A DNA stretch of 45,345 bases from Paracoccus binzhouensis (lineage in GTDB: Bacteria > Pseudomonadota > Alphaproteobacteria > Rhodobacterales > Rhodobacteraceae), in assembly GCF_016446475.1 (NCBI RefSeq), contig NZ_JAEHFP010000020.1, positions 1 through 45,345 of the forward strand, read 5' to 3'. The translations under genes were made by a program, and so were the position numbers. Below, piece after piece: positions 43,339-45,345 of this stretch; within the stretch, counting starts at the first letter, position 1, and each line of letters starts with the position of its first letter. Below the pieces are notes generated by a model. That model saw only the letters and a list, made by a program, of their open reading frames with translations, was not told the origin of the DNA and did not search any database.

Positions 43339-44232
43339 ATGGACCAGATGGTCGCCCTGCACGTGTTCAGGACGGTGGTGGAACAAGGTTCCTTTGCCGC
43401 CGCCGCGCGCCGGATGCGGCTGTCGCCCGCTGCCATCAGCAAGAATATTTCCGAACTGGAAGGCCATCTGAACGTCAGGCTGCTGAACCGCACCACCCGC
43501 CGCATGAGCCTGACCGAGCCGGGCCGGCGCTATTACGAGCAGGTCGCCCGGATCCTGGACGACCTGGCCGAGGCAGACCATTCGCTTGGCCCCCTGCAAA
43601 GCCAGCCAAGCGGGCTGCTGCGCGTCAGCGCGCCGATGACCTTCACCCTGACCCGGCTTTCGACCGCGATCCCAGGTTTCCTGATGCGCCATCCCGATCT
43701 GTCGCTGGACCTTCAACTGGATGACCGCCGCGTCGATATCGTGCAGGAGGGCTTCGACCTGGCCATCCGCGGCAGCGACCGGCTTGAGGATTCAAGCCTG
43801 GTCGCCCGTCGCCTGATGACCCTGCATCACGTCGTCTGCGCCTCGCCCGATTATTTCTCGCGGCGCGGCATGCCGCGCGTGCCGCAGGACCTGCGGGCGC
43901 ATGACTGCATCCAGTTCACCCTGTCGGGCCATGTCAGCGAATGGGAGTTCACCCGCAGGGGCGAGACCGTCCGGGTGCCCATCGAAGGCCGCTACAGGGT
44001 GACAAGCGGGCTGGCGATCCGCGATGCGTTGCTGGCGGGCTTTGGTCTGAACCTGATCCCCCGCCAATATGTCGCCGAGGACATCAGGGCTGGACGGCTT
44101 GTCACCGCGCTGGACGACTGGGTGCCGGTGCAGACCGCGATCCATGCCGTCTATCCCTCGCGCCGCTATCTTCTGCCCAAGGTCCGCGCCTTCGTCGAAT
44201 TCCTGGTCGATGAGACGCGCGGCGAGACATAG
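43339..44232 (+). CDS. LysR-family transcriptional regulator (divergent from nitroreductase)
   Basis: A 297-residue regulator with a winged-helix N-terminus (MVALHVFRTVVEQGSFAAAA, LSPAAISKNISELEGHLNVR, LLNRTTRRMSLTEPG) and a periplasmic-binding-like effector domain (LLRVSAPMTFTLTRLSTAIP). It belongs to the CrgA-like subgroup often found beside nitroreductases and quinone reductases. ATG 43339 follows GAAGGT by eight bases; a GTG one codon upstream is possible. The 109-bp gap to the divergent nitroreductase gene has several T-N11-A-like sites but no long perfect palindrome. Confidence 0.92.
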   Translation: MDQMVALHVFRTVVEQGSFAAAARRMRLSPAAISKNISELEGHLNVRLLNRTTRRMSLTEPGRRYYEQVARILDDLAEADHSLGPLQSQPSGLLRVSAPMTFTLTRLSTAIPGFLMRHPDLSLDLQLDDRRVDIVQEGFDLAIRGSDRLEDSSLVARRLMTLHHVVCASPDYFSRRGMPRVPQDLRAHDCIQFTLSGHVSEWEFTRRGETVRVPIEGRYRVTSGLAIRDALLAGFGLNLIPRQYVAEDIRAGRLVTALDDWVPVQTAIHAVYPSRRYLLPKVRAFVEFLVDETRGET

Positions 44233-44407
44233 CCGCCGGTCGCTGTCACGAACCGGGCCGCCATCTCGTCATCGCTGCAGGGGCGACCCTGGTGGAGCGG
44301 ACCAGATCCACGCCTCGTCCGTTCCAAGACTGCCCCGACGCGATGCGGGCGCTGGAGCAGCCGGCGCCCGATGAACGTCTTCCCCTCGCCCGATCCAGGC
44401 CAGCCCT

Positions 44408-45244
44408 TCAGAAATGGACCGATCGTGAGGTTCCCGGCTGTTCCAGCGGCGGGGCGAACCGGGTGAGATCGATCCCCTCGACGGCTGCCTTGTATTCCTC
44501 GGCACTGGGCGTTCGGCCAAGGATCGCGGACAGCACGACGACCGGCGTCGAGGCAAGCAGGGATTCCCCCTTCTTCTCGGCGGTGTCTTCGACGACCCGC
44601 CCCTGGAACAGGCGCGTGGACGTGGCCAGGACCGTGTCGCCCTTTGCAGCCTTTTCCTGGTTGCCCATGCACAGGTTGCAGCCGGGCCGCTCGAGATACA
44701 GGATGTTCTCGTATTCGGTGCGCGCCTTGCTCTTGGGCAGCAGGTCATCGAACTCGAAGCCCGAATATTTCTGCAGGATCTCCCAGTCCCCCTCGGCCTT
44801 CAGCTCGTCGATGATGTTGTAGGTGGGTGCGGCGACGACCAGGGGCGCCTTGAACTCCACCTTGCCCTGCGATTTCTCGAGGTTCTTGAGCATCTGGGCG
44901 ACGATCTTGATGTCGCCCTTGTGCACCATGCAGGAACCGACGAACCCCAGATCGACCTTTTTCTGGCCGCCGTAATAGGAAACCGGCCGGATCGTGTCAT
45001 GGGTGTAGCGCTTGGAGACATCCGCGTTGTTCACGTCCGGGTCGGCGATCATGGGCTCGTCGATCAGATCGAGATCGACGACGACCTCCGCGAAATACTT
45101 CGCGTTCTCGTCGGGGGCGAGTGCCGGCTTCTCGCCGGAGCGGATTTCGGCGATTCGCTTGTCCGCCTTGGCGATCAGGCCATGCAGCGTCCCCGCCGCG
45201 TTGTCCATGCCCTTGTCGATCATGATCTGGATTCGGATCGCCAA
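44408..45244 (-). pseudogene. acnB: 3' fragment of aconitate hydratase B-type gene
   Basis: About 270 codons match the C-terminal third of a bifunctional aconitase B/2-methylisocitrate dehydratase. The Fe-S cluster cysteines are kept in GFVGSCMVHKGD and RPGCNLCMGNQ, with TVLATSTRLFQGRVV following. Homology begins near IMIDKGMDNAAG at about 45226. The frame is closed upstream by a TAA at 45254-45256, leaving only a TTG as a possible start. The swivel and N-terminal helical domains (about 600 residues) are missing, so no active enzyme is expected. The sequence type differs from enterobacterial AcnB. Confidence 0.8.
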
Positions 45245-45345
45245 GCGCGCGCCTTACACCCGCATCTTCCGGGACGGTGTGCTCTTGTCAGAGCTGCCTG
45301 ACATCGTGACGCAAGAAATGCAGGGCAAAACCGCGTCTGTATCCG
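45245..45345. other. Unassigned sequence at right edge, beyond the acnB break
   Basis: The last 101 bp do not continue acnB. A plus-strand frame from ATG 45222 stays open to the edge (reads MIWIRIAKRAPYTRIFRDG, then LLSELPDIVTQEM), but I do not recognise it. It may be part of whatever truncated acnB, such as a mobile element. Confidence 0.3.

Noticed and set aside
44233..44407. Possible transposase remnant between the second LysR and the acnB fragment
   Set aside because: Open frames on both strands exist, but I could not match any to an IS protein and no inverted ends are visible.

Overview
The window is very GC-rich, densely coded DNA with many 1-10 nt start/stop overlaps. It looks chromosomal and alphaproteobacterial, most likely Rhodobacterales and close to Paracoccus. 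The pointers are a CenR-type orphan response regulator, a pqqABCDE operon with quinoprotein accessory genes, a catechol siderophore set of the kind expected for spermidine-based parabactin-like compounds, and short GGGTATTTG-type intergenic elements next to GC hairpins. The genus is inferred, not proven.

Region 1 (1-8623) is a quinoprotein support locus. On the minus strand, pqqA, B, C, D, E and a SoxYZ-like carrier form one tightly overlapping operon. A metallo-hydrolase of the quinoprotein relay type diverges from pqqA. A NitT/TauT-type ABC transporter converges on the operon, and a LuxR-type response regulator lies divergent to the transporter, overlapping a truncated gene at the left edge. 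The quinoprotein dehydrogenase itself is not in the window.

Region 2 (8683-17338) holds an 1830-residue alpha-2-macroglobulin with an N-terminal PAN-like segment. It is followed by a GAF/Fis regulator, an aldehyde dehydrogenase and its usual DUF779 partner. Region 3 (17392-27555) is housekeeping: Trm112/Lon-domain/thioredoxin-TPR operon, xthA, cenR, ribA with an L,D-transpeptidase, an SDR, a THUMP-type rRNA methyltransferase, a VOC-family protein, a metallophosphoesterase and a lipid-kinase-like protein.

Region 4 (27929-34012) is a 2,3-dihydroxybenzoate siderophore module: isochorismate synthase, isochorismatase and dehydrogenase; a free aryl carrier protein with a DHB-AMP ligase; and a stand-alone condensation enzyme of the VibH type. 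No multidomain NRPS, exporter or receptor is present. The simplest reading is acylation of a polyamine with dihydroxybenzoate.

Region 5 (34073-37354) has a GNAT protein, two small membrane proteins, tRNA-Gly(GCC) with a clear terminator, and cyclopropane fatty acid synthase.

Region 6 (37433-45345) is a mosaic. The first 18 codons of gnd run into an IS3-family element with an internal deletion. On the other side lie the tail of an RTX protein, a LysR-wrbA-MFS group, an EamA exporter, a nitroreductase with a second LysR, and the 3' third of an acnB-type aconitase. The two flanks of the IS belong to different genes, so it marks a rearrangement rather than a simple insertion.
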